From contig NZ_JAGPYQ010000001.1 of NCBI RefSeq assembly GCF_018070025.1, positions 4,588,001 to 4,652,000 on the forward strand: DNA of 64,000 bases, given 5' to 3'. Shown piece after piece: positions 25,946-34,285 of this stretch. The notes below the pieces were generated by a model, which saw only the letters and a list, made by a program, of their open reading frames with translations, was not told where the DNA came from and did not search any database. How positions within the stretch are numbered: the stretch's first letter is position 1; every line of letters starts with the position of its first letter. This stretch comes from Streptomyces liliiviolaceus. GTDB taxonomy: Bacteria > Actinomycetota > Actinomycetes > Streptomycetales > Streptomycetaceae. Position numbers and translations under genes: made by a program.

Positions 25946-27180
25946 GACAACCTCCTGGTGGTCGGTGCGGGGAGGGAAGGGGGGACGGCCTCTGAGGCGG
26001 GCCGTACATGCGTCCGACGTGTCACCTCGCTCTCCGACCGGTCCCTCTCCCATGGCGATGTCCGCGCGACGACTTCGCTGCGGCCTCCCGACCCCGTGGT
26101 CCAGGAATTCCTCGATCCCGAACAGCCGCGGATCGTCCGTGGTCGGCGCGTAGTCGCCCGTGCACGCTCGTGTCCGGTCCGGTTTTCCCCCCGTCCCGAT
26201 GGCCGCGGGCCCTGGGACGACACGGGCGGGTCCGGACCGTAGACACCACTGCCGCACGCGAACGGGAGGGACATCGAGGACGGCTCCGCCTCGCTCGACG
26301 GCATGTCGGCCGCCGTGGATTGCACGCCTGCGATGTCGTCCATGGTCATGCGGCCCTCCCCCGAAGACTGCAGGGGCTCCGACCCGAGGGCCGGAATCCC
26401 GATCCGCCCACCGTCCTCCTCGGCCGAGAACCCGTCAATGCGCAGAAAGGCGCATTGGAAGCACGGTGACCGCCGAGCGGTGCCTGCGCCTTCGTACGCT
26501 CTTGCGGCGGAGCAGCGGACCGGGCGGAGCGGCCTACCGGGCCGGTGGGAAGGGCGGGAGCACCTGGCCACCTCATGCGGGGTCCGCCAAGTCCCACAAG
26601 CCCCAAAGGCCTGCCTCAAGCAGGCTGACTGCCTCGTACGGACACGTTCGCCGCCGCCGTCCTCGGACCGGATGCGCCCTGTTTCAAGAGCGGCGAACGG
26701 CTGCCTGAATCCCGGGGACGATCGAATCGTCAGCCCGCGTAGGCACCGCGGACGACGCTGTCGCCCGCGCACACTTTCCCCTCGCACACTTTCTCGGACG
26801 ACCGGGAAGGCAAGAGCGAGGGCCGGCGGCGGCAGCGACCACACCGGCCGCGGGCGCATGCGGATGCCACCCCGAGCCGGAAGAGTGCGCCCTTTACACC
26901 GTCGGACGTTCTCTCGCAGGTCTGACCCCGAGTGAGGGCCTGCCCCTCACCGGTGCGCCCCCTCCATGGAGGGGGCGCCCGCCGAACTCCACCAACGGCG
27001 CCCGAACGGAGCTGTCCAAGAGCTCGGCTTCCGGCTGCCCCACGTCCCCTTGGAGCATCCCTGGGGGCAGGCCTGCTCCCCACCGCCATCTACCCGGCTC
27101 GGCGCCGGAAGCGAGGCCACCCCCTCGCGCAACGTACGAGCCATGCGCGGTCGTCCGGCCGCTGCAGATCACCAACAGAG
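25946..27180. other. 1.2-kb stretch without a recognisable gene
   Basis: Many open frames exist on both strands because of the GC content, but none gives a recognisable product or a convincing start with a ribosome site. Apart from a 24-bp palindrome (26955-26978) nothing structured was found. It probably separates the phenazine and polyketide clusters and may be decayed sequence. Confidence 0.5.
26955..26978. repeat. perfect 24-bp palindrome
   Basis: The 12-base half-site GCGCCCCCTCCA is followed directly by its exact complement, with no loop. It lies about 200 bp beyond the TetR stop codon. It could be a protein-binding site or, as RNA, part of a terminator. Confidence 0.75.
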
Positions 27181-27870
27181 TCACTGCCCCTGGACCGTGC
27201 CGACGGTGTGACCGTAGCCGTGCAGGAACGCATCGACCGCGCGGGTGACACAGGCGCGGACCTGTGCCGGGCTCGGCGCACGGCTGGCATGGGGACTGAT
27301 GGTGATCTCGGAGTTGACCAGCGCGACGAAGTGGAGGGTGGCGCGGGCAGGGCTGGAGATGTTCAGGAGACCGGCGTCGGTGAGCTGGGAGAGGCGCCGG
27401 GAGACCTCGGTCTGGACGCGGAGAGGTCCCGCCTGCTGCCAGGTGTCGATCAGGGCGGGCGAGAAGTGCTGAACCTCGGCCTTGATCTGCCGGATCATCG
27501 CGAAGTGGTCAGGAAACTGGGTGCGTTGACCGACGAGGGCGCGGCCAAGGGCGATCAGGTCGGCGCGGGCGTCGACGCAGGCGAGTTGTTCGGCCACGGT
27601 CGCGATGAAGGCGTCCGCGACCTGGCTGGCGCTGTCGTGGACGACGGCCGAGAAGAGGTGTTCCTTGCCCTCGAAGTGGTTGTAGATCGTGCGGGTGGAC
27701 ACCCCGGCCTCGGCGGCGATGGCCTCGATGCTGGTGCGGCTGTATCCCTCCCGGCCGAAGACGGTACGCGCGCCCTGGGTGATGGCCCGGCGTTTCGCGG
27801 CTCTGCCACCAGGCCGGCCGAGGCGTGGCTGCGCGTCCGGGCCGACGTGGGCCGCGGGTGTGGTGTTCAG
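27181..27870 (-). CDS. TetR-family regulator, probable CTG start
   Basis: A 229-residue TetR repressor. The HTH reads from RRAITQGARTVFGREGY through TSIEAIAAEAGVSTRTIYNHF, followed by FEGKEHLFSAVV. The C-terminal ligand domain is all-helical. In this frame no ATG, GTG or TTG lies between the upstream TAA and the HTH core. The only initiation signal is a CTG at 27870 preceded by GGAGG at five bases. An ATG at 27913 is in another frame and would need a shift. It lies 55 bp downstream of the oxidoreductase gene on the same strand and may repress it and the divergent redox genes. Confidence 0.8.
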   Translation of the reverse strand: MNTTPAAHVGPDAQPRLGRPGGRAAKRRAITQGARTVFGREGYSRTSIEAIAAEAGVSTRTIYNHFEGKEHLFSAVVHDSASQVADAFIATVAEQLACVDARADLIALGRALVGQRTQFPDHFAMIRQIKAEVQHFSPALIDTWQQAGPLRVQTEVSRRLSQLTDAGLLNISSPARATLHFVALVNSEITISPHASRAPSPAQVRACVTRAVDAFLHGYGHTVGTVQGQ

Positions 27871-27925
27871 GGAAGCCTCCGTGAATCGGGTGGCCCGTCG
27901 GCCAAGTTGCCATGCACGTTATATT

Positions 27926-28900
27926 TTACTTTCCCGGGGATCGAGCGGTCCGCCCCTCCCCCGAGGCGGTTCGCCGCTCGGGCTCCCAGGCCAAGGGTGG
28001 CATCTCCAGGACGGTCTTGCCCCAACTGTGTCCGCCCTCCACGGACCGGACCGCCTGCGCGGCCCGTTCGAACGGGATCACGCGCGTCACCTTCGGGTCC
28101 AGGGCGCCGGTGCGGACCAGTTCCACGACCGCGCCCAGGATCGCGGGGTCACGGACCGGCCCCACCGGCGCGCCGCCGAGTGCGGTGACGGCGTCCCGGT
28201 CGGCGCCACTCACCAGTTTCGTACGGTCCGCCAGGAGCGCGGCGCTCTCGCGCAGCACCTCGCCACCGACCAGGTCGAGTACGCCGTCCACGCGGCCCGC
28301 TATCCGCGTGGCGAGGCCGGGCCCGGAGGCGACGAACCGTACACCGAGAGCGTCGACGAACGCCCGCTTGTCCTCGGCGGCCGAGCCCACCACGTGCAGG
28401 CCCAAGCCTGCCGCGATCTGCGCGGCGGCCACGCCGACGCCGCCCCCGACGCCGGTCACCAGGAGCGTCGCGCCGGGCGGCAGGGCGAGTTGGGACACCG
28501 CGCCGTAGCCGGTGGCGGCAGCGATGGGCAGGGCGGCGGCGTCGGTCCATGAGACCTCCGGCGGTTTGCGAACCGCCGCTCGCGCGGGCAGCAGGGTGTA
28601 CTGCGCGTACCCGCCTGTCGTCGGGCCGCCGAGGACCGCGTCACCCACGGCGAACCCGGTGACGCCGGGGCCGAGCCCGACGACCCTGCCCGCCGCCTCG
28701 CCGCCCATCACGGCGGGCAGGACGACCGCAGGCGCCCCGGCCGGGCGGCGGCCCGAACGGCGTTTGAAGTCAACGGGGTTGACGCCGGCCGCACGTACGG
28801 CGACCAGCAGGTCACCGGGGCCCGGAACCGGTCGCGGAAGGTCGGCGAAGTGCTCGACCTCCGGTCCACCGAAACGGTCGTACACGTAGGCCAGGGGCAT
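27926..28900 (-). CDS. zinc-free quinone oxidoreductase-like MDR enzyme
   Basis: A 324-residue medium-chain dehydrogenase/reductase of the NADPH:quinone reductase group. An N-terminal GroES-like domain (VRAAGVNPVDFKRRSG, then MGGEAAGRVVGLGPGV) is followed by a Rossmann domain with LLVTGVGGGVGVAAAQIA. The zinc-binding Cys/His residues of alcohol dehydrogenases are absent. Start 28900 has GAGG upstream; 15 further codons are open. It is divergent from the FAD oxidoreductase gene and upstream of the TetR gene. Reduction of a quinone or enone, possibly an angucycline intermediate or a detoxification step, is plausible. Confidence 0.85.
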   Translation of the reverse strand: MPLAYVYDRFGGPEVEHFADLPRPVPGPGDLLVAVRAAGVNPVDFKRRSGRRPAGAPAVVLPAVMGGEAAGRVVGLGPGVTGFAVGDAVLGGPTTGGYAQYTLLPARAAVRKPPEVSWTDAAALPIAAATGYGAVSQLALPPGATLLVTGVGGGVGVAAAQIAAGLGLHVVGSAAEDKRAFVDALGVRFVASGPGLATRIAGRVDGVLDLVGGEVLRESAALLADRTKLVSGADRDAVTALGGAPVGPVRDPAILGAVVELVRTGALDPKVTRVIPFERAAQAVRSVEGGHSWGKTVLEMPPLAWEPERRTASGEGRTARSPGK

Positions 28901-29049
28901 GCGACACCTCGACGTCTCTGTCTGACTCCGGTCGTTAATTGCCATACAGATTGCACTTTACCCAAACCGGCGGCTAGGCTTCCCGGGTGTCGGCGGAGCC
29001 CTTTCTTCCGCCCGTGGTATCGACGCGGTGAACACAAGGAGCGCAACGT

Positions 29050-30144
29050 ATGGGCAACACGGTCGCGATCGTCGGCGGCGGATACGGAGGGGCCGCGCTG
29101 GCCCGCGAGTTGGATCCGGACCTCGACGTCGTTCTGATCGACCCCAAGGACGCCTTCGTCCACGCGGTGGCGGCTCTGCGCGGGCTGGTCGACGAGGAGT
29201 GGGCCAGGCGGATCTACTTCGGATACGACGGCCTGTTCATCCGGGGCCGGCATGTTCGCGACCGCGCCGTGGCGGTCGACACGGGAGGTGTCACCACGGC
29301 CGACGGCACACGCATCCACGCGGACTACGTCGTCCTCGCCACCGGTTCCTCGTACCCCTACCCGGCGAAGCCGGACACCGAGGACAGCGCCGACTCCGTG
29401 CTGCGGCACGCGGACACACGGGCCCAGCTCGCCGCCTCCTCGCGGGTGTTGCTGCTCGGTGCCGGTCCCGTCGGGCTGGAGCTCGCCGGGGAGATCACCG
29501 AGCGCTGGCCGCGGACGAAGGTGATCGTGGTCGACCCCGCCGAGGACGTGCTGGGCGGCCGCTATCTGCCCGAACTGCGCGGCGCGCTGCGCGAGCAATT
29601 GGCCCAGCGGGGCGTGCGGCTGGAACTGGGCAGCGCGCTGACCGCCCCGCCGTCTTCGCCTGCGGGGGTGCACGAGCCCTTCTCGGTCACCACCGAGGCG
29701 GGCGTACGGATCGAGGCGGACCTCTGGTTCCGCTGCTACGGCATGACGCCACTCAGCGACATGCTGACCGGCGAACTCGCTGCCGCCCGGCGGCCGGACG
29801 GCCACGTGGAGGTCGACGAGCACCTGCGCGTGGCGGGCACGCCGAACGTGTTCGCCATCGGTGACGTCACGGCCGTGCCCGAGCCGAAGCGGTCCAAGGC
29901 GGCCTCCGAACACGCCGTCACGGTCGCGGCGAACATCAAGGCGCTGGCCACCGGGCGACCGGTCGAGCAGACCTACCGGCCGGGGCCGGACGCGGTGCTC
30001 GTGCCGCTGGGTTCGACCGGCGGCGCCTCGCAGGTGCCGGGCCCCGACGGTCCGGTCGTGCTGGGTGCGGCGGAGACCTCCGGCTACAAGGGCGCCGATC
30101 TGCTGCTCGGGCGGTTCAGCGAGTTGTTCGGCGTCTCCGTCTGA
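29050..30144 (+). CDS. NAD(P)/FAD-dependent oxidoreductase (AIFM2/NDH-2-like)
   Basis: A 364-residue two-dinucleotide-binding flavoprotein. FAD binding is shown by VAIVGGGYGGAALARELD and by NVFAIGDVTAV; NAD(P)H binding by VLLLGAGPVGLELAGEI. The overall plan resembles AIFM2/FSP1-like and type II NADH dehydrogenases, which pass electrons to quinones. ATG 29050 has AAGGAG upstream. It is divergent from the MDR gene and followed 75 bp on by an SDR gene. It may supply reduced flavin or redox balance for the oxygenase-rich polyketide pathway. Confidence 0.85.
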   Translation: MGNTVAIVGGGYGGAALARELDPDLDVVLIDPKDAFVHAVAALRGLVDEEWARRIYFGYDGLFIRGRHVRDRAVAVDTGGVTTADGTRIHADYVVLATGSSYPYPAKPDTEDSADSVLRHADTRAQLAASSRVLLLGAGPVGLELAGEITERWPRTKVIVVDPAEDVLGGRYLPELRGALREQLAQRGVRLELGSALTAPPSSPAGVHEPFSVTTEAGVRIEADLWFRCYGMTPLSDMLTGELAAARRPDGHVEVDEHLRVAGTPNVFAIGDVTAVPEPKRSKAASEHAVTVAANIKALATGRPVEQTYRPGPDAVLVPLGSTGGASQVPGPDGPVVLGAAETSGYKGADLLLGRFSELFGVSV

Positions 30145-30219
30145 CCCTTCCCCCGCCCGATACGACCGTACAGCGCCGCTTCCCCGCACATCCTCCTGGC
30201 TACGAGAGGTCGTTGACCG

Positions 30220-31023
30220 ATGACGAACGCAACGCAGTCCCTGGTCGGCAAGGTGGCTGTGGTAACCGGCGGCGCGGGAGGGATCGGGGTCGCGACGGTG
30301 GAGGCGCTGGCGGTCGCGGGAGCGCATGTAGTCCTCGCGGACATCGTGGACGACACGGCGAACGAGGCCGCCGAGAAGCTGGCCGCGCAGGGACTCTCGG
30401 TAGTCGGGCACAGCGTCGACATCGCCTCCGAGGCGAGCGTCGAGCGACTGGTGGACTTCACGGTCGACACCTTCGGGGGCATCGACGTCCTGGACAACAA
30501 CGCGGCGCTGACGGCCACGATCCGGCAGGACCGGGACGTCGTGTCGATGTCGGTGGAGCTGTGGGACCAGGTGCTCGCGGTCAATCTGCGGGGGCCGATG
30601 CTGCTGTGCAAGCACACAGTCCCGGTGATGATCGAACGCGGTGGCGGGTCGATCATCAACATCGCCAGCGGCCAGGGCCTGTCCGGCGACCGGGTGATGG
30701 TCGCCTACGGCAGCTCCAAGGGCGGACTGATCGCGCTGACCCGGTCGGTGGCCGCCGCGTACGGCGCGGACGGCATCCGCTGCAACGCGGTCGCGCCGGG
30801 GCTGGTCCGCACGCCGGCGCTGGAGGCGGACATGCCGGTGCCGGTACAGGAGATGTTTCAGAGCGCGAACCTCATCCCACGCCTCGGCACTCCCCAGGAC
30901 GTGAGCCAGTTGGTGGCGTTCCTCGCCTCCCCGGCCGCCTCGTTCATCACCGGGCAGGTGCTCTCCGTGGACGGCGGCTTCCTCGCCCACCTGCCGACGC
31001 TCTCGCCGCTGCCTCCCCGCTGA
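30220..31023 (+). CDS. short-chain dehydrogenase/reductase
   Basis: A 267-residue classical SDR. Cofactor motif TGGAGGIG, NNAAL in place of NNAG, catalytic Ser in IINIASGQ and YGSSK for Tyr and Lys, then the PGLVRTP segment. The C-terminal SVDGGFL is standard. It follows the FAD oxidoreductase gene on the same strand and ends convergent to an FAD monooxygenase gene across a hairpin. Likely reduces a keto group or oxidises a hydroxyl in tailoring; specificity cannot be read. Confidence 0.88.
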   Translation: MTNATQSLVGKVAVVTGGAGGIGVATVEALAVAGAHVVLADIVDDTANEAAEKLAAQGLSVVGHSVDIASEASVERLVDFTVDTFGGIDVLDNNAALTATIRQDRDVVSMSVELWDQVLAVNLRGPMLLCKHTVPVMIERGGGSIINIASGQGLSGDRVMVAYGSSKGGLIALTRSVAAAYGADGIRCNAVAPGLVRTPALEADMPVPVQEMFQSANLIPRLGTPQDVSQLVAFLASPAASFITGQVLSVDGGFLAHLPTLSPLPPR

Positions 31024-31056
31024 GGGCCCGGGATGGTCTGCTTACGGCCGGTGACG

Positions 31057-31080
31057 GCGGACCGCTTTGACGCGGTCCGC
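31057..31080. terminator. hairpin terminator
   Basis: An exact 9-bp stem, GCGGACCGC with its complement, encloses the 6-base loop TTTGAC. It sits between the convergent SDR and FAD monooxygenase genes and may serve both. Confidence 0.8.
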
Positions 31081-31089
31081 CAGGTCCCG

Positions 31090-32526
31090 TCAGCCCGTCC
31101 AGGGGGCGAGACCCGCCTCGATGACAGGGACCTGCGGCGCTCCCGCCCAGGCGTAGTAGCCGTCGGGGCGGACCAGAAGCGCCTCGTCGCCGCCGGTGCG
31201 GTGGGCGACGACCAGCCCGTCGCGGGCAAACCCGCCGATCTCAGTACCCGGTGGCAGGGCCAACACGAAACGTCCCTCGCGCAGCACCTCGTACAGACGT
31301 CCTCGGTCCAGTTCCAGGTCGGGGGCGCGCTTGCCGGTGAGGGGGTGCGCGCCTTTCGGAGCGGGGTAGGAGAAGCCGATGCCGGTGATCTCGCCGACGG
31401 CCTGCCGGGTCACCGGGCGTACGTGGGTGACCACCAGCTTGCGTACGGTGCGCAGGGCGATCTCCAGCGGATTGTGGGCCATGGCGAGGCGAAGGTTGAG
31501 ACCGCTGCTACGCAGAACCGCCCTGCCGATGGGATGGCGTTCGGTGTGGTACGTGTCCAGCAGGGTGTCGGCGGACCGGCCGTTCCGTACCGCCGCCAGC
31601 TTCCAGCCGAGGTTGGCGGCGTCCTGGAGACCGGTGTTCATGCCCTGGCCGCCGGCCGGGGAGTGCTGGTGGGCGGCGTCGCCGGCCAGCAGGACGCGGC
31701 CGACGCGGTACTCCGGCACCTGGCGTTCGTCGCTGTGGAAGCGGGACAGCCACCGGGGGTCGTGCATCCCGAAGTCGGAGCCGAAGGCCCGCTCGATGAG
31801 TGCGCGCAGCTCCTCGAACTCGACCGGGGAGTCGTCGGGTTCGCCCCGGTGCGCGCGGTCCCAGCCGCCGACGCGCCAGTAGCCGTCACCGAAGGGGGCG
31901 ATGAAACCGAACGCGCCGCCGGTGCCGTGCACCCGCACCACGAGGGGCGGCTCCTCGGTGAACTTCACATCGGCGAGCGCGACCGACCGGATCACCACCT
32001 TGCCGGGGAAGGGCAGACCGAGCGCCCCCCGCACCGCACTGCGCGCTCCATCGGCGCCGACGAGGTACCGGGTCCGTACGGTCGCGTCACCCGCCTCCGT
32101 CCGCACCGACACGGTGACACCCCCGCCGTCCTGTTCCAGACCGGCGAACTCCGTGCCGTACCGGATGACCGCGCCGTTCTCGACGGCCCGGCGCAGCAGG
32201 ACCTTTTCCACCTCATACTGCGGAGTGACCAGCAGGAAGGGGAACCGGGACGGCAGCGCGCCGATGTCGAACGGCACCGCTCCGAACAGCCGCAGCTCGC
32301 GGATGGTTCGGCCCGTGCGGACGAGTTCGTCGGCGAGGCCCCGGGCGTCGAGGAGTTCGAGGGTCCGGGCGTGCACACCGAAGGCGCGGGTCAGATTACT
32401 GATGCCCTCCGGGCGCTTCTCCAGCACGACGACGTCGACGCCGGCCGCCGCGAGGTCACCGGCGAGCAGCAGCCCGGTGGGGCCTGCGCCGGCGACGACG
32501 ACGGGAGACTCATCCGTGTGAGACAT
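31090..32526 (-). CDS. FAD-dependent aromatic monooxygenase
   Basis: A 478-residue class A flavoprotein hydroxylase of the group that includes polyketide hydroxylases and rifampicin monooxygenase. Motifs: VVAGAGPTGLLLAGDLAAAG (ADP of FAD), YLVGADGARSAVR (the DG motif) and GDAAHQHSPAGGQGMNTGLQ (FAD ribityl). A C-terminal thioredoxin-like tail ends with LLVRPDGYYAWAG. It is separated from the other two FAD oxygenase genes by 15 kb and lies next to the atypical response regulator gene. Either a post-PKS hydroxylase or a self-protection enzyme. Confidence 0.9.
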   Translation of the reverse strand: MSHTDESPVVVAGAGPTGLLLAGDLAAAGVDVVVLEKRPEGISNLTRAFGVHARTLELLDARGLADELVRTGRTIRELRLFGAVPFDIGALPSRFPFLLVTPQYEVEKVLLRRAVENGAVIRYGTEFAGLEQDGGGVTVSVRTEAGDATVRTRYLVGADGARSAVRGALGLPFPGKVVIRSVALADVKFTEEPPLVVRVHGTGGAFGFIAPFGDGYWRVGGWDRAHRGEPDDSPVEFEELRALIERAFGSDFGMHDPRWLSRFHSDERQVPEYRVGRVLLAGDAAHQHSPAGGQGMNTGLQDAANLGWKLAAVRNGRSADTLLDTYHTERHPIGRAVLRSSGLNLRLAMAHNPLEIALRTVRKLVVTHVRPVTRQAVGEITGIGFSYPAPKGAHPLTGKRAPDLELDRGRLYEVLREGRFVLALPPGTEIGGFARDGLVVAHRTGGDEALLVRPDGYYAWAGAPQVPVIEAGLAPWTG

Positions 32527-32727
32527 GCGCGACTCGCTTCCATCGGTAGGAATCGGGGCCCGCCCCTTGAAAGGGGTCGGAAGACGTCATGGTGCCAGCA
32601 TCCGATTTCCGGTCCGGCACCACGCGAGCGATTTCCTGGCGGCCACCTCAAGCCTTTCCGCTGCAGCGACAAAAATTACGCCAAGAAAAGGTCACGTGCA
32701 GTTCTCCGTATTACGGCGATCGGAAAT

Positions 32728-33483
32728 TCAGGCGTGTCCGAGCCGGAATCCCACGCCGCGTACGGTGACGACCCAGCCACTGCTGCCGAGCTTTTTACGG
32801 AGGCTGCTGACGTGGGTGTCGACGGTCCGCCGGGACCAGGAGTCGCCCCACACCTGCTGAAGCAGGCGCTTGCGTGAGATGACCGTGTCGGGGTGGGAGG
32901 CCAGCAGGCAGAGGAGGTCGAACTCCTTGCGGGTCAGCTCCACGCCGTGGCCGTCCACGCAGACTTCGCGGGAGCTCACATCGATGTGCAGCGGGCCGTG
33001 GTCGATCGCCCGGCCCTGTCTGCTCTGGATACGCACCCGCCTCATGACCGCGTCGATACGGGCCATCAACTCATGGAAGCCATACGGCTTGACCAGGTAG
33101 TCGTCCGCGCCGGCCTGGAGTCCGAGGACTCTGTCCAGCTCCGAGCCACGCACCGTGACGACGATCAGCGGGACACAGCTGACGGCACGGATGGCCTTGC
33201 ACACCTCCAGGCCGTCCAGGTCCGGCAGTTCGAGTTCCATCAGGACGAGATCCACGCTCTCGTGGGCGACCAGGGCGACGCCGCCCCGGTCCACGGCGGC
33301 CACCTCGTGGCCGTGCCGACGCAGCCCCTCCCCCAGGGCGCAGGCCTCGGAGACGTCGCCCTCGACGAGCAGGATGCGCCAGCCCGCGGTGCCGGGAACC
33401 ACGACGGGAGCCGGGCCGGGCAGGAGTTCGGTGCGCTGATCGGCTATGAGAGGCCCTGACAAGAAATCTGATGTCTGCGTCAT
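32728..33483 (-). CDS. atypical OmpR-family response regulator (JadR1-like)
   Basis: A 251-residue regulator with a receiver domain at about residues 35-150 and a winged-helix DNA-binding domain at about 160-250 (LTRKEFDLLCLLASHPDTVI, then RTVDTHVSSLRKKLG). The phospho-acceptor position in DLVLMELELPDLDG is Glu83 instead of Asp, and the acidic pocket reads VEGD instead of a DD pair; the conserved Lys (LVKPYG) and Thr (VVTV) remain. No kinase gene is nearby. Orphan regulators of this kind control angucycline clusters; JadR1 lacks the phosphorylation pocket and responds to end product. Two palindromes lie upstream of the start. Confidence 0.9.
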   Translation of the reverse strand: MTQTSDFLSGPLIADQRTELLPGPAPVVVPGTAGWRILLVEGDVSEACALGEGLRRHGHEVAAVDRGGVALVAHESVDLVLMELELPDLDGLEVCKAIRAVSCVPLIVVTVRGSELDRVLGLQAGADDYLVKPYGFHELMARIDAVMRRVRIQSRQGRAIDHGPLHIDVSSREVCVDGHGVELTRKEFDLLCLLASHPDTVISRKRLLQQVWGDSWSRRTVDTHVSSLRKKLGSSGWVVTVRGVGFRLGHA

Positions 33484-33505
33484 ACCGGCTTCCCCCGTAA
33501 GTCAT

Positions 33506-33520
33506 GTTCGTCGCACGAAC
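33506..33520. promoter_or_regulatory. perfect inverted repeat upstream of the response regulator
   Basis: GTTCGT-CGC-ACGAAC, a 6-3-6 palindrome, begins 23 bp upstream of the response regulator start. It may be an autoregulatory operator. Confidence 0.45.
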
Positions 33521-33585
33521 CAAAACTCACGCACGATTCTATGAAACCGGGGCCACATATTCCAACCCGCAACAGTGAATTTCCT

Positions 33586-33603
33586 GTTTCAACAGTATGA
33601 AAC
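33586..33603. promoter_or_regulatory. inverted repeat GTTTCA-6-TGAAAC
   Basis: A perfect 6-6-6 inverted repeat about 100 bp upstream of the response regulator start and just beyond the MarR stop. CAACAGT within it is repeated about 20 bp away (near 33570). Candidate regulator-binding site. Confidence 0.4.
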
Positions 33604-33658
33604 GATTCTCAGTCACTTGGCGCACGGATTCGTCTTTACTGAATTCGGTTGCCGTTTC

Positions 33659-34150
33659 TCAGGCTCGCGCCCGGTCGTCGGCGTCCAGCAGTCTGCGCAG
33701 CAGCGTCGTCAGCGTGTCCCGTTCCTCGGGGGTGAAGCAGCCGAGGAAGGAGTCCTGGGACTCCTGGGCCACCTGCCACAGTCGACGCTGCAACCGGGAT
33801 CCCTCATCGGTCAGTTCGACCAGCTGCCGACGCCGGTCGGACCGGTCACGGGTGCGGCGCACCAGCGCGCGCTCCTCGATCGTGTCCAGGTAGCCGCCCA
33901 AGTGGCTGCGCTGGAAGCCGAGCCGGTCGGCCAGCACATGCTGGGGCAGCGGGCCGAAGTCCGACAGTGCGGTCAGCGTGGCGAAGTGCGGAAGCCGCAG
34001 ACCGTGCCGGCCCACCGCCTCAACGAGCGCGTCGTGGCCGATTCGCGCCACATGCCCGGCGAGGTACGACGGCAGCGCCAGCAGGCTCGGCGGGCGGGGC
34101 GCGCTGTCCTGGGTCGTGACACCCGAGGCAGCTTCAGGGGTTTCGCTCAT
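33659..34150 (-). CDS. MarR-family regulator
   Basis: A 163-residue winged-helix repressor. The DNA-binding core reads LPQHVLADRLGFQRSHLGGYL followed by the wing LVRRTRDRSDRRRQLVELTDEG. Start at 34150 is preferred because the upstream extension is short and lacks homology; no strong ribosome site is visible. It is divergent from an MFS drug exporter gene, the usual arrangement where the repressor is relieved by the exported compound. A short palindrome lies between them. Confidence 0.88.
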   Translation of the reverse strand: MSETPEAASGVTTQDSAPRPPSLLALPSYLAGHVARIGHDALVEAVGRHGLRLPHFATLTALSDFGPLPQHVLADRLGFQRSHLGGYLDTIEERALVRRTRDRSDRRRQLVELTDEGSRLQRRLWQVAQESQDSFLGCFTPEERDTLTTLLRRLLDADDRARA

Positions 34151-34204
34151 GCGTTCATGATACGGGACTGCGGTGACTGGACGTAAGAATGCCATCATGT
34201 AATC

Positions 34205-34215
34205 CTTACAGTAAG
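34205..34215. promoter_or_regulatory. probable MarR operator
   Basis: CTTACAGTAAG is a perfect 11-bp palindrome in the MarR/MFS intergenic region. A further GTAAG at 34183-34187 is an extra half-site. Position and symmetry suit repression of both genes. Confidence 0.5.
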
Positions 34216-34285
34216 AAACTAGTTCGGCGCCCAGTCTGTGCTCCGGTACAGCGGACCGAGGCGCCCGTCCCCGGAGGTCCGCTCC

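Noticed and set aside
26303..27211. Several plus- and minus-strand open frames of 80-210 codons in the spacer
   Set aside because: None has a recognisable family, biased codon use of a real gene, or a good start signal.
28708..30990. A 760-codon minus-strand open frame
   Set aside because: It crosses three real genes (MDR, FAD oxidoreductase, SDR) in antisense or the wrong frame and has a low-complexity product.
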